Shown here: positions 36,527 to 46,473 of the stretch, in pieces
How the letters are laid out: every line of letters begins with the position of its first letter
Position numbering within the stretch: position 1 is the stretch's first letter
Assembly (NCBI RefSeq): GCF_001311195.1
Contig: NZ_BBAJ01000003.1
Coordinates: 1 to 64,000 of the forward strand
DNA: 64,000 nucleotides
Source of the DNA: Lacticaseibacillus camelliae DSM 22697 = JCM 13995
GTDB taxonomy: Bacteria; Bacillota; Bacilli; Lactobacillales; Lactobacillaceae
Direction: 5' to 3'
The notes under the pieces: model-generated
What the model saw: the letters and a program-made list of their open reading frames with translations, nothing else
What the model was told of the DNA's origin: nothing
Databases searched by the model: none
Position numbers and translations under genes: made by a program

Positions 36527-38174
36527 ATGGATACTAAAGACAAAAAAAGAATACATTCCATGGGTCATTGTTGGCCTAATGGATTTCGTTACGGTCATCG
36601 GCTTCGACGACATCATTTATAACTTTCAGAATCAAGGACTCGTCGCCGTCACCTCATGGGTGCTGATGACGTTTCTGTACGTGCTGCCCTATAACCTGAT
36701 TGTGGCGCACATGGGCTCGACCTTCGCGGAACGCGGCGGCGGCATCACCTCATGGATGCGTGAGACCAACGGCGACACGGTCGGCTACTACGCCGCCTGG
36801 TTCTACTGGATCACCGGCCTGCCTTACGTCGTGGACGTGGCCAACTCAGTGGTCATCTCGCTGGGCTGGATCATCACCGGTAACGGCAACATTCAGGCCC
36901 ACCTCGGCAACGCCTGGTTCGGCATCACCACCGCCGCGATTTTCGTGGTCTTCATCTGGATTCAGCACCTGTTTAAGAACAAGTCGCTGGAAGTCATGTC
37001 GACCATTGGCGGCGGCGCCATGTTCATCATGACCGTACTGTTTGTGGTGATGACCTTTGTCGGTCTGGCCAAAGGCAACCCGATCGCCACCCACCCGTTC
37101 AACTTCAAGGCCTTTTTGCCGAAGGACTTCTTCTCGCTGGGCTTCCTGTCCACATTCGGCCTGTTCGTCTTCGCGATGAACGGCTCGGAACTCGCCGCGC
37201 CGTACACCGCGGACATGAAGCACCCGGCCAAGGATTTCCCCAAGGCCTTGAAAATGATTGCCATCATGACCATGTTTCTGACCCTGCTCGGCACATTCTC
37301 CCTGGGCGTGTACTTCAATGCCCACAAGCTGCCGAATGACCTGAAGATGAACGGCTCCTACTACGCCTTTCTGCGCATCGGCGAGCAGTTCGGCCTGGGC
37401 AAGAGTCTGATGTACCTGTTCGCCGGCGTGCAAGGCATTTACATGCTCGCCCAGCTGGCCGTCATCCTGGACGCGTCAACTCGCGTGTTTCTGTCCGATG
37501 TCGCGAAGCGCTTCATGCCGCGACAGCTCACGAAAAAGAACAGCGACGGCCTCCCAATCAACGGCTACTGGATGACCACCATCCTCTGCGCCTTGATCAT
37601 GGCGCTGGGCGGCCTGCTGCCCAAGATCAACGACATCTTCAACTGGCTGCTCAACCTGAACGGTATCGTCTCCCCGGCTTCCACCTGCTTCCTGTTCTGG
37701 GCCTACCTCATGGTCCGGATTCACCCGGAACGCTTCCCGAAGCCGAGTTACACGTACCTGAAAAACCGCCACGTGGCGATTTTCGTCGGTGCTTGGATGC
37801 TCGGCATCACGGCGCTGCTCGCGCTGCTTGGCTTCTTCCCAACCGACGCCACCGCTGATACCTTCGCGTTGCAGCTGGCGATGAACATCATCGTCCCAAT
37901 CGGCATGGTCGTGCTCGGCTTCATGATGCCGTGGATCGCGAAACGGCAGCAAAGCGGCAACGCGTTTAAACCGGCGACCTGGAACCTGATCACCATTGTG
38001 ACAGACGTTGCACTGATTGCCTTAGTCAGCTACGGCTTGGCCACCAGCATTTTGGCAAGCGCACCGAACGTGCTTAAGTGGGGCGTCATCCTCGTCATTG
38101 ACGTCATCATGGTTGCCGTCACCTTGTCAGCGACCCGCAACGGCCGTCACGGCATCGTCACTGAAGAGAATTAA
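36527..38174 (+). CDS. APC-superfamily amino acid permease 2
   Basis: About 549 residues, a close paralogue of the gene just upstream (same FVTVIGFDDIIYNF, GDTVGYYAAWFYWITGLPY, NGSELAAPYTADMK and SDGLPINGYW landmarks), so the pair arose by tandem duplication. Differences cluster around helix 8 and the C-terminus. The ATG at 36527 follows CGGAGGA; an extra A in the A7 run at 36542-36548 separates MDTKDKK from EYIPWVIVGLMDFV. It ends before a strong terminator. Substrate unknown. Confidence 0.87.
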
Positions 38175-38223
38175 TCGAGATTAAAATCAAAATGCAAGCG
38201 TCTTGATGAAACATCTGAGTAGC

Positions 38224-38270
38224 AAAATGACCCCACTGGCAACTAAACGCCGGCGGGGTCATTTTTTCTA
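38224..38270 (+). terminator. Terminator of APC permease 2
   Basis: AAAATGACCCC pairs with GGGGTCATTTT, followed by more T. Confidence 0.88.
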
Positions 38271-38275
38271 AAGGA

Positions 38276-38401
38276 TCAGCGTTTGCGTGCCACAGCCCAA
38301 GTCCGCCGCCGGACAATCAGCCCGGTGAAGCCGACAGAAACGGAAGCAACCAGCATGACAGGAATGGATTCATAAACAGCACTAGCCTTGGTTTGAATCA
38401 T
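38276..38401 (-). CDS. Possible 41-residue membrane peptide
   Basis: Starts MIQTKASAVYESIPVM, then a helix (LVASVSVGFTGLIV) and a basic tail RRRTWAVARKR. The topology resembles small membrane peptides or the end of a surface anchor. No clear ribosome binding site, so it may be the remnant of a longer gene. Confidence 0.35.
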   Translation of the reverse strand: MIQTKASAVYESIPVMLVASVSVGFTGLIVRRRTWAVARKR

Positions 38402-38479
38402 GCCAGTCTAACTGCCAGTGGTTTGGATTCGGCGGGCAAACGGTGGCCGCTTCATGAACATCACGACCTTCAGCAAAAT

Positions 38480-38599
38480 TTAATGCCCCTGTCTGATTGG
38501 CACGGGGACTGGGACGTTTGTTTCATGGCGCACGAAGACGGCTAGGGTTAAAGCCCCAAGGGTCAAGGTACCGGCGACGATCAATGTGGCATTCAGCAT
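38480..38599 (-). CDS. Small 39-residue membrane peptide
   Basis: From ATG 38599, preceded by GAGGTGATT, a good site. One helix, LNATLIVAGTLTLGALTLAVFV, then a polar tail RHETNVPVPVPIRQGH. I do not recognise it. Size and shape would fit a regulatory membrane peptide or toxin, but no antitoxin RNA is evident. It is divergent from the lipid kinase. Confidence 0.5.
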   Translation of the reverse strand: MLNATLIVAGTLTLGALTLAVFVRHETNVPVPVPIRQGH

Positions 38600-38703
38600 C
38601 CAATCACCTCTTTTCACCAGTATGCACTGCCAAACGGCCGCTTTGCATCTCAAACGCCTCGCCAATCTGCGTGTTACACTGGAGCTATTGGAGGGATGTG
38701 CCC

Positions 38704-39651
38704 ATGACATCTTACACGCTGATTTACAACCCAGAAGCTGGCCGCAAAGGCGGCTCGGCAGTTGCCGAACACATGGCCAACCGGATCAAGGCGGCCGGCC
38801 ACGCGGCCACACTGCAGCCGACCAAAGCGCCAGGTGACGCCACCGACTTGGCATATCATGCGCAAAGCGATGTCGTCGTCGCAATCGGCGGCGATGGCAC
38901 CATCAATCAGGTTGCCGGCGGCTTAGTCAAGCGCCGCAACCCGCCGCGTCTTGGTATCATTCCTCAGGGCACCGTCAACAACCTGGCCAAGGTCCTGCGC
39001 ATTCCGCTGATGCCGGACCTCGCGCTGGTCAACCTGCTGGAAGGCACCCCGCACGACTTGGACATCGGTATCGTCAACGACCGCGTCATGATTTCAACAT
39101 TGACCCTCGGCGTGCTGGCGAATGCCGCGGTGTCCGTCTCGCAAAAGGACAAGCAGCGCTTTGGCCCCATTGTCTACCTGACCCGCGGCCTGAACTCGCT
39201 CAGCCGTAATCAGCACTGGCACTTGAAGATTACCGGCAAAAATACAACGTGGGAACAGAACACCAGCTTTCTGCTCGTCACCATGACCAACTCGGTCGGC
39301 GGCTTTCGCAACTTTGCGCCGCAGGCCAAGCCCGACGATGGTTTGTTCCACGTGTTTGTGGCGCCGAAGCCGTCACTCAGCGGCTTTTTGCTGATGCTCC
39401 CGTATTTCCTGACCGGTAATTTTGCCAAACTGCCCGGCATGACGTACTTCGCGGCAGACCGCCTTATGATTGAAACCGAACCCGCCAACCCGAAGCTCAA
39501 AAGTCGTATCGACGGAGACCCCAGCGTCGGTCTGCCACTGCACATGCAGGTGATCTCAGGCAAGGTTCAGGTCCTGACCAAGCCGGTGGAGCCGCTTGGT
39601 GAAAAACTCGGTAAGCTGGCCCAAGCAACCGCCACGACTCCGAAGCCGTGA
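38704..39651 (+). CDS. Diacylglycerol kinase-family lipid kinase
   Basis: 315 residues, intact. N-terminal nucleotide-binding domain: LIYNPEAGRKGGS and VVVAIGGDGTINQVAGGL, the GGDGT motif that binds ATP in DagK/YegS/sphingosine kinases, with PQGTVNNLAKVL after it. The C-terminal beta-sandwich holds SVGGFRNFAPQAKPDDGLF, whose Asp is catalytic in DgkB. It phosphorylates a diacylglycerol-type lipid at the membrane. ATG after GGAGGG. The hflX leader follows. Confidence 0.9.
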   Translation: MTSYTLIYNPEAGRKGGSAVAEHMANRIKAAGHAATLQPTKAPGDATDLAYHAQSDVVVAIGGDGTINQVAGGLVKRRNPPRLGIIPQGTVNNLAKVLRIPLMPDLALVNLLEGTPHDLDIGIVNDRVMISTLTLGVLANAAVSVSQKDKQRFGPIVYLTRGLNSLSRNQHWHLKITGKNTTWEQNTSFLLVTMTNSVGGFRNFAPQAKPDDGLFHVFVAPKPSLSGFLLMLPYFLTGNFAKLPGMTYFAADRLMIETEPANPKLKSRIDGDPSVGLPLHMQVISGKVQVLTKPVEPLGEKLGKLAQATATTPKP

Positions 39652-39714
39652 TTGGCTGGAACTGACTAATCGTGCTAAACTGAAGACATCTATAAGGAAA
39701 GGAGCCGACTTGCG

Positions 39715-39750
39715 ATGCGCTTAAAGAAAGCAACGCCGACCAATGACTAA
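39715..39750 (+). CDS. hflX leader peptide MRLKKATPTND
   Basis: Eleven codons, ATG nine bases after GGAG. It lies inside the 9-bp long-range stem and ends before the terminator. Likely acts only in cis by ribosome position. Confidence 0.6.
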   Translation: MRLKKATPTND

Positions 39751-39788
39751 TTGTTTTTGCGCTGCTTGCAAGTCGGTTCACCCCGTCT

Positions 39789-39815
39789 GGGAAGCTTAGT
39801 GGCTTCCCTTTTTTT
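39789..39815 (+). terminator. Attenuator terminator before hflX
   Basis: GGGAAGC/GCTTCCC, six-base loop, seven T; placed inside the leader rather than after a gene. Confidence 0.85.
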
Positions 39816-39850
39816 ATGAGCTGCAGCAAACAGCGCCCAATGGAGGATTT

Positions 39851-41128
39851 ATGCAAGAAATACCTGAAAAAGTGATTATCGCCGGGATCTCCCGGATGCA
39901 AGAGAACTTCGACTACTCGATGCAGGAACTGAAAGAACTTGCCCTGGCCCGCCACTACGACGTGGTCGGCGAGTCCCGGCAGAACTTGGACCGGCCAACC
40001 GGTGCGACCTACTTTGGGTCTGGCAAGGTCGATGAGGTCGCCGAACTGGCCCGCGCCAACGACGCCACGACTGTCGTGATCAACGACGAGCTAACCCCAT
40101 CGCAGCTGCGCAACCTCGAAAAGGAAATGAAGCTGCACGTCGTCGACCGCACCCAGCTGATCCTCGACATTTTCGCCTCCCGTGCGGCCAGCAAAACGGC
40201 CCAGGCGCAAGTCGAAATTGCCCAACTGCAGTATGCGCTGCCGCGGCTGCACCCATCGGCGAACAAACTCGACCAGCAAGGCGGCGGTGGCGCTGGTGGT
40301 TTAGCCAACCGCGGGGCCGGTGAAACCAAGCTGGAAATGGACAAACGGGTGCTGAACAAACGCATCGCTCGCCTGCGCCGCGAACTCAAGGACGCCGACG
40401 TCGGCGAAGAAGTGCGCCGCGCCCAGCGTAAAGAAAACAAGTTGCCTGTCGTCGCCTTAGTCGGCTACACCAACGCCGGCAAATCCACGACGATGAACGG
40501 ACTGCTGGACCGCTACACCGACCGTGGCGCTGACAAACAGGTCTTTGAAAAGGACATGCTGTTTGCGACCCTGGACACCTCGGTGCGCCAGATCAGCCTG
40601 AAGGACAACCGCAAGTTTCTGCTGTCGGACACCGTCGGCTTTGTGTCCAAGCTGCCGCATAACCTAATCGATTCTTTCAAGGCCACCTTGGCCGAAGCGG
40701 CAAACGCCGACCTGCTGATCCAAGTGGTCGACTACCACGACGAGCACTATCCGGAAATGATGAAGGTCACTTCCGACACCTTGAAGAGCATCGGTATCGA
40801 GAATATCCCGATGATCGAAGCTTACAACAAGGCTGATCTGCGCCCTGGCACCCGCTTCCCCGAGGAAAACGGCAACACGCTGATTTACTCAGCCAAGGAT
40901 CCGGCATCGCTCGACAAGCTGGTGCAGATGATCACGGCGCGCGTCTTTTCAGATTCCGCCGTGCACACCTACCTGATTCCGTTCGACAAAGGTCAGCTGG
41001 TCGACTTTATCAACCGCGAAACCGGTGTGATCAATACCGAGTACGTGGAAACTGGCACGAAGGTCAAAACCACCGTCAACCCGATCCAGGCTGGCAAGCT
41101 GCGTCAGTACCTGGTTGAAGAAGACTAA
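39851..41128 (+). CDS. hflX: HflX ribosome-associated GTPase
   Basis: 425 residues, intact. Splits stalled or hibernating 70S ribosomes and can give resistance to some ribosome-targeting antibiotics. N-terminal HflX domain (TYFGSGKVDEVAELA, HVVDRTQLILDIFASRAASK), linker GGGGAGGLANRGAGETKLE, GTPase domain with G1 GYTNAGKST, G3 DTVGF, G4 NKAD and G5 SAKD, then a C-terminal domain with YLIPFDKGQLVDF. ATG after GGAGG. Expression is probably limited by the upstream terminator. Confidence 0.95.
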   Translation: MQEIPEKVIIAGISRMQENFDYSMQELKELALARHYDVVGESRQNLDRPTGATYFGSGKVDEVAELARANDATTVVINDELTPSQLRNLEKEMKLHVVDRTQLILDIFASRAASKTAQAQVEIAQLQYALPRLHPSANKLDQQGGGGAGGLANRGAGETKLEMDKRVLNKRIARLRRELKDADVGEEVRRAQRKENKLPVVALVGYTNAGKSTTMNGLLDRYTDRGADKQVFEKDMLFATLDTSVRQISLKDNRKFLLSDTVGFVSKLPHNLIDSFKATLAEAANADLLIQVVDYHDEHYPEMMKVTSDTLKSIGIENIPMIEAYNKADLRPGTRFPEENGNTLIYSAKDPASLDKLVQMITARVFSDSAVHTYLIPFDKGQLVDFINRETGVINTEYVETGTKVKTTVNPIQAGKLRQYLVEED

Positions 41129-41136
41129 CTTCACAT

Positions 41137-41168
41137 TGCTGACTCGCTTTGACGGGTCAGTTTTTTAG
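41137..41168 (+). terminator. Terminator of hflX
   Basis: CTGACTCG/CGGGTCAG stem, short loop, six T. Confidence 0.85.
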
Positions 41169-41233
41169 CGCAAAACGGCCAGTGAGGGCAGAAGCCCCAC
41201 TGGCCGCTTTGTGCTTTTGGGAAGAAGCAAGGC

Positions 41234-42627
41234 CTAATCTTCGCTGCCGAACGCCTCATACGCCTGATCGCGCAGAGGGCGACCGGACAGCTTTGCAATC
41301 AGCGTACCGCCGATCAGGCCGATCAGCATGAACGGCACAAAGTCCATCGAAATGTTGAACAACGGAATGTAGGTGCTGGCGAACGCATCGATTCCTTTGA
41401 GCAGCGAAAGCGCTGGAAAGGCCGTGTAAAGTGAATGCAAAGCGTCAAGAATGGCCGGGATCAGGGTCATGAAGACCGTCGTCTTGTAAATGATCGGGTT
41501 TTTACCGATGAACGGGTGCAAAATGCCCAGCGGAATCAACACGATCGCCAGCGGATAAAGCAGCATCAGCACCGGCGTGGAGAGCGTGATGATGTCATTC
41601 AGCCGAAGTTGGCAATGATAAACGAACCTGTGCAGGTCAGTGGCAAGAACCGCTTGAACCCAACCTTCGGAAAGCGGTGACCCAGGTCCTGCGACAGCGA
41701 GGTGACCAGCCCGATGGCGGAGGTCAGGCATGCCAGCAGCGTCATCGCCGCGAGCAGGCCGGTGCCAATCAAGCCGGTGTAGTGGGTCATGATCGAGGTG
41801 AATGCCGGACCGCCGTTGGCCGACAGCTTCGTGAAGTTCAGCGACAACACGCCCAGCGCGATCAGCAGTGCGTAAATAATGGCTTCCAGCCCCATCGCCA
41901 GCACGCCGACCTTCGCAACGTCCTTGGAACGTTGCAGCGGCTGGTTCACGCCGAAGAAACCAAGCGCCGTAACGATGGTGACGCCAAACCCCAGGCCGGC
42001 CAGTGCGTCCATGGTGTTGTACCCTTGCAGGAAGCCATTGGTGAGGTTGCTGCCGGCCGCGGTGGCGTGTGTCGCGTGGAGCAGTGTACCGCCGTCCCCT
42101 TTGATGACAAAGGCGGCGATGAAGGCACTGGAAAGCAGCAGGAGCAGCAGTGGGTTCAGAATTTTGCCCACGTAATCGGTCATTTTAGACGGCTTGCGGG
42201 AAAAGAAGTACGCCGCGGCAAAGTACAGCGCCGAAAAGCCGAGCAGCCACCACCGGATATCCGCTTGGGCAATAAACGGCTGAACTGCCATTTCAAACGC
42301 GACCGTCGCGGTGCGCGGGGTGGCGATCAAAAGGCCCAGGCTGGCATGGGTCGCAATCAGGAAAAAGAGTGCAAAGCCGTGGCCAACCGGCCGGGCCAAA
42401 TGAAACATCAAATCAGACTCAGTCATCGAAATGGCCAAAATAGCGAGCAACGGTAAAAGCACCGCCGACAGCAGAAAACCAACCGTTGCCGGGACCCAGT
42501 TGCCCCCTGCCAGCTGACCCAAATGAATCGGGAAAATCAGGTTGCCGGCCCCAAAGAACAGGCCGAACAGCATCGATCCCAAGGTGATGTACTGACGCTT
42601 GGTCAGCTTTGTGTCGCGTTTTTCCAT
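41234..42627 (-). CDS. brnQ: Branched-chain amino acid carrier BrnQ, one frameshift
   Basis: About 464 residues when repaired, twelve membrane helices. Na+- or H+-coupled uptake of leucine, isoleucine and valine. The N-terminal signature is YITLGSMLFGLFFGAGNLIFPIHLGQLAG; later ALAGLGFGVTIVTALGF and LYPLAIVLIPLGIL. A missing G near 41603 breaks it (IIANFGLNDIITLS). Start at ATG 42627 (MEKRDTKLT) after GGAGGCTTG. Directly downstream of a T-box, so uptake should rise when a cognate tRNA is uncharged. Confidence 0.92.
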
Positions 42628-42688
42628 AATCAAGCCTCCAATAAAGATTGACGAAAAGTCGCAGGCTAAAGGCCGCCCTGAAGACAGG

Positions 42689-42991
42689 AAAAGCGCCCCT
42701 AGCAATAAAAATTGCTAAGGCGCTTGCGCGTGTTACCACCTTAATTCGCCTAGTCGTCACCAACTAGACCTCTAAGCGTACGGCCGATCACTCGGCGATA
42801 TGCCATTGCTGTAATGGGCGCAATCCCAGGTGCCACTTCCGCAGTCGCCGCACCAACTCATAGCCTACTTTCGCTGACTGACCATCACCACTTCTCACTT
42901 GCCGCGGCTCACTGACATGGCGTCCTCAGTTACTCTGCTACTCTTCGTCTTTGTTGCTAGTCATATTAGATTAGAATCCGATAAGTGTCAA
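42689..42991 (-). promoter_or_regulatory. T-box leader of brnQ
   Basis: An excellent promoter, TTGACA-17-TAATAT (42991-42963, minus strand), opens a leader of about 260 bases. It contains the T-box sequence AAGGTGGTAACACGCG (about 42729-42744) and a terminator AAGCGCC..TAGCAAT/ATTGCTA..GGCGCTT with T run (42689-42726). The gene it serves predicts an Ile, Leu or Val specifier, but I could not fix the specifier codon with confidence. Confidence 0.85.
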
Positions 42992-43027
42992 GCCCTAATG
43001 TGAGAAAAAGATGAGATTCCGTTTGGA

Positions 43028-46000
43028 CTAGTTGCGCTTAAAGGCCACTGTCTTAATTTCAAAAGGCTTTAGGATCAGCGAGAAGGTCTCATCCTCACCA
43101 GCAGTCAGCGCCGCCACCGGCGATTCATCCAGTTGCACTTGCTCGGCACTGGCAAAGTCGAAGGTTGGCTTGACCGTAAACCGGGTGTCCCCCGGTGTGT
43201 TGTTGTGCACCCGCAGGATCACTGCATTGCCGTCTTCGCTGGCCTTGATGGCGTCGACCTGAACTGCGTCTGCATTGGCAAAGGTGAACAGCGGCTTCAA
43301 CCCACTGGCGGCGTGTTGGCGCACGACCACCGGATCGTTGAGCTTAGCTGCCTCTTCGGCCACTTGGCCCTCAATGAAGTCACCGCGGTGCGGCAAAAGA
43401 CTATAGGTAAACTCGTGCAGCCCCTGATCGGCATCGGTGTCCGGGTACACCCCACACTTGATCAGCGAAAGCGACAAACCGCGGTCGGTCGCCGCATACC
43501 CGTACTTGCAATCATTGAGCAGCGCCACGCCAAAGTTGCGCTGGGACATGTCGGCCCACTGGTGCCCCACGACCTCAAACTTAGCTTGCTCCCAGGACGT
43601 GTTACGGGCCACGGACCGCTGGATGTTGCCGAACTGAATGTCGTAGGTGGCTTGGTCGGTCAGGACATTCAGGTCAAAGCTGGTGCGCAGCAGCAGCTCG
43701 TGCTGGTGCCAGTCGGCCGTCGTCTTGAAGTCCAGCCGCCGCGACTCATTAGCCAAAATCAAGGTCTGCGTCACCGTCGACTGATCAAACTGGTACTTGA
43801 AGACCACGCGGTAGCCAGCGTCTTCCTGGTAGGTCGTGATCGACTCCGCCGAAAGTACGCGCGACTTCTCCGGGTAATCCGCGTCGATGTTCCAGTTGGA
43901 AAATGAGGTCGGCCGATCTTCGTAAACGGTGAGGACATTGCCCAGGCCGCCAGTTTTGATGGCTTCCCGGTCGTTATCCTTGTCAAACACGGAAGTCAGC
44001 TGGCCTGCCGCGTTCCACTTGACCAGGTAGTGCGGGGTTTCGATTTGATTGGCATTACTTTGCATTGCGGCTGGCGCTTCGCCCGTTGGCGTAAAGGTCA
44101 GCGCCGTCGTTCCGAAGGCCGGAACGGTCACGTCTGGCAGCAAGTAACCGGCGCCTTGGCGCTTGGCTTCAACCGCAGTGCCGTCAGCCGTCTTGAACTC
44201 ACCCTGACGCTTTTCGGGGACAAAGGCCTGCGTTGTTGCACCCAGCAGCGGGTTGCTCAGTTCGATGCCAGTGGTTTCTGTCGTGCGGTCGGCGATAATT
44301 TTGGCCACGAGGTCAAAGGCCTCGGCGTACAGCTTGTCGACGTCCTCATAGGCCTCGCCAATGGCAGAACCCGGCAGCACGTCGTGGAACTGGTTGCGCA
44401 GCAGAATCTCCCACGCCCGGTCGAACGCCTTCTTCGGATAAGGCGTGCCTTTTTCAACTAAGGCCGTAGTGGCCAAAATTTCGGCACGACGCAGGGCCAG
44501 TTCAAGCTTGCGATTGTTGCGCTTAGTCTTCGCCTGCGAGGTGTAAGTCCCACGATGGAACTCCAGGTACAACTCCCCGTTCCACTCCGGGTAGGTCTCC
44601 TCGTTGTCCTTGACTGACTGCTCCAGGTCGCTAAAGAAGTCAGCCACGGTCTTGTTCTTTGCGTGAGGCAGGCCAGGCAGTTTGTCGATCACGTGCAGGT
44701 TTTCGATCATTTCCTTGGTCGGGCCGCCGCCGCCATCGCCGAAGCCATAAGGCATTAGCAGCACGTTCGACTTGTCCTTGTCCTTGTACTCGTGATAGGA
44801 CCCCATCACCACATGCGGCGAGATTTCACCGTTGTAAGTGTAGTTCCAGACCTTGGACTGCGAGTAATCCTCAGTACGTTCAACCGTCGTCAAAAATTGT
44901 GTCAGCACGCGGCTGCCATCCAGCCCGGTCCACATGAACAGGTCATGCGGCATCCGGTTCGTGTCGTTCCAGGAGATTTTAATGGTCACAAACCGTTGAA
45001 TGCCAAACCCCCGCATGATTTGCGGCAGGGCATAGGAGTAGCCGAATACATCCGGCAACCACATCACGGTTTGCTTGTGGTGGAACTTTTCCTCAAAGTA
45101 GCGCGTCCCGTACAGGAACTGACGTACTAAGGCTTCGCCGCTTGGCAGATTGGTGTCCGGCTCCAGCCAGGTGCCACCGTCTGGTTCCCAGCGGCCCTCA
45201 GCTGCGCGCGCCTGGATCTGCTTGAACATCTCCGGGTCGTCTTCCTCAACAAATTTGTGGACCTGCGGTGTCGAGTAGAAGAATTTGAAATCAGGGTACC
45301 GGTCCATCAGGCGCAGCGCCGTCGCAAACGAGCGGCGCGCCTTTTCACGCGTGTGCCGGTAGCGCCACAGCCAGGCCACATCAATGTGGGTTTGACCAAT
45401 GGCGTCAACAGCAAAGTCCAACTTCTGGTTTGGTGCTTGGCGATGAAGTCATCGATCAAAGCCAGCGCATGCTCGGCGTTCTTTTCCGTTTCTGCAGGTG
45501 TGGCCGTCGCCCAGAAAAAGCCTTTAAAGGCGTGCTTGACCAACCGAATGTAGCTGTAACGCAGCGGATTGTCCTCGCTGAGCTCAGGGATCAAGTTCAC
45601 GATGTTGCTCAGGTAACGGTAGGCCTTACGCACGGTCCGGCGCTCCGGCCCACGCTGAGCAGTGGTGAAGACGTAGTGCTGGCTCTTTTTGGGCCCGCCG
45701 CCTTCAAGCCCCGTCCACATCATGATCTGAATATCGACAGTCTGGCCGTCGTACTCAGGGCCGAGAAAGACCTCTTCGTGATTGGAATCAACCGCCTGAC
45801 GCGCCTTACCGTTCAAAAATAGCAGCGATTCAAATCCCGAGTTATTGCCTTCGCCGGTCCGGCCCAGATCCAGCCGCAACACGGTTTGGCTGGCCTCGCT
45901 CGCGTGCACTTGCACCTTAAAGCGCAGCCAGTAGTAATCGTCCCGGCCCGACCACTTGTCGCCGATCTTGACGGGCTGCCAGTCGGCGTCTGCCGGTGGC

Positions 46001-46131
46001 ACGTCCCGGTGATCCGCCCGCGTTTCGTGCCAGATCGACATGCCCTCAATGTCGGTAAACCCGGCGTAAATCGCCTGATGCAACAATCTGACTTGCTGAT
46101 TGGCCTTGCGTTGATTAAATTCCTCTGTCAT
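43028..46131 (-). CDS. GH38 alpha-mannosidase, one frameshift
   Basis: About 1034 residues when repaired. Removes alpha-linked mannose from oligosaccharides. The N-terminal 250 residues are the bacterial GH38 ancillary domain (FKVQVHASEASQTVLRLDLG). The catalytic domain starts with zinc-binding GQTHIDVAWLWRYRHT; the nucleophile Asp lies in WLPDVFGYSYALPQI and zinc His in YGFGDGGGGPT-type region. A middle helical bundle and C-terminal beta domains follow. A missing A near 45424 breaks it (KHQTRKLDFAVDAIGQTH). A cre-like site lies before it. No signal peptide, so it is cytoplasmic. Confidence 0.92.
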
Positions 46132-46182
46132 TGTTTGCCTCCTTGCTCACATTGGTGCAAGTATAGCGCATCCAAATTTAGG

Positions 46183-46196
46183 TGAAAACATTGACA
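46183..46196 (-). promoter_or_regulatory. cre-like site before the alpha-mannosidase
   Basis: TGAAAACATTGACA matches the cre consensus at all but one fixed base, just downstream of a possible TAAAAT -10 box on the minus strand. It suggests CcpA repression. Confidence 0.5.
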
Positions 46197-46473
46197 TTTT
46201 ATTTTAATTTGTTCCAAATCAAAGCAATCGTGCCGATGGCCGCCGAGGGCCCTCCCGACCGACTCATGCGACCGCCAGCTCGCCTGAAGCAACTAGGCTA
46301 ACTACGGTCAAGGCGGGCGCCCGTAGTTGAGAGTATTTTTCCGGAAGCGGTTGACATTCGTGGCCGACTCGATATGCTGGAAACGGATTCAAATATATTA
46401 ATATTTTAGATTGTCGTTGCCGCAATTTCCCAGTGGTTAAAAAAATCTCACTATTTAAGGAGTGATCCGCATC
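46197..46473 (+). promoter_or_regulatory. Intergenic region with a hairpin and promoter for the next gene
   Basis: AACTACGG/CCGTAGTT (46300-46328) forms a hairpin without a strong T run. A good promoter follows: TTGACA at 46351 and TATGCT at 46373 with 16 bases between. The 5' leader of about 90 bases is AT-rich. No other gene is seen. Confidence 0.5.

Larger units (their letters stand above)
39696..39815 (+). promoter_or_regulatory. hflX leader: attenuator with leader ORF and terminator
   Basis: A leader ORF with AAGGAAAGGAG is followed by a long-range stem: CCGACTTGC (39705-39713, between the leader ribosome binding site and its ATG) pairs perfectly with GCAAGTCGG (39768-39776). Then comes a terminator, GGGAAGC/GCTTCCC with seven T (39789-39815), 36 bases before hflX. 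Ribosomes slowed on the leader would disturb the first stem. Similar leaders control HflX-type and other ribosome-protection genes in Firmicutes. Confidence 0.7.
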
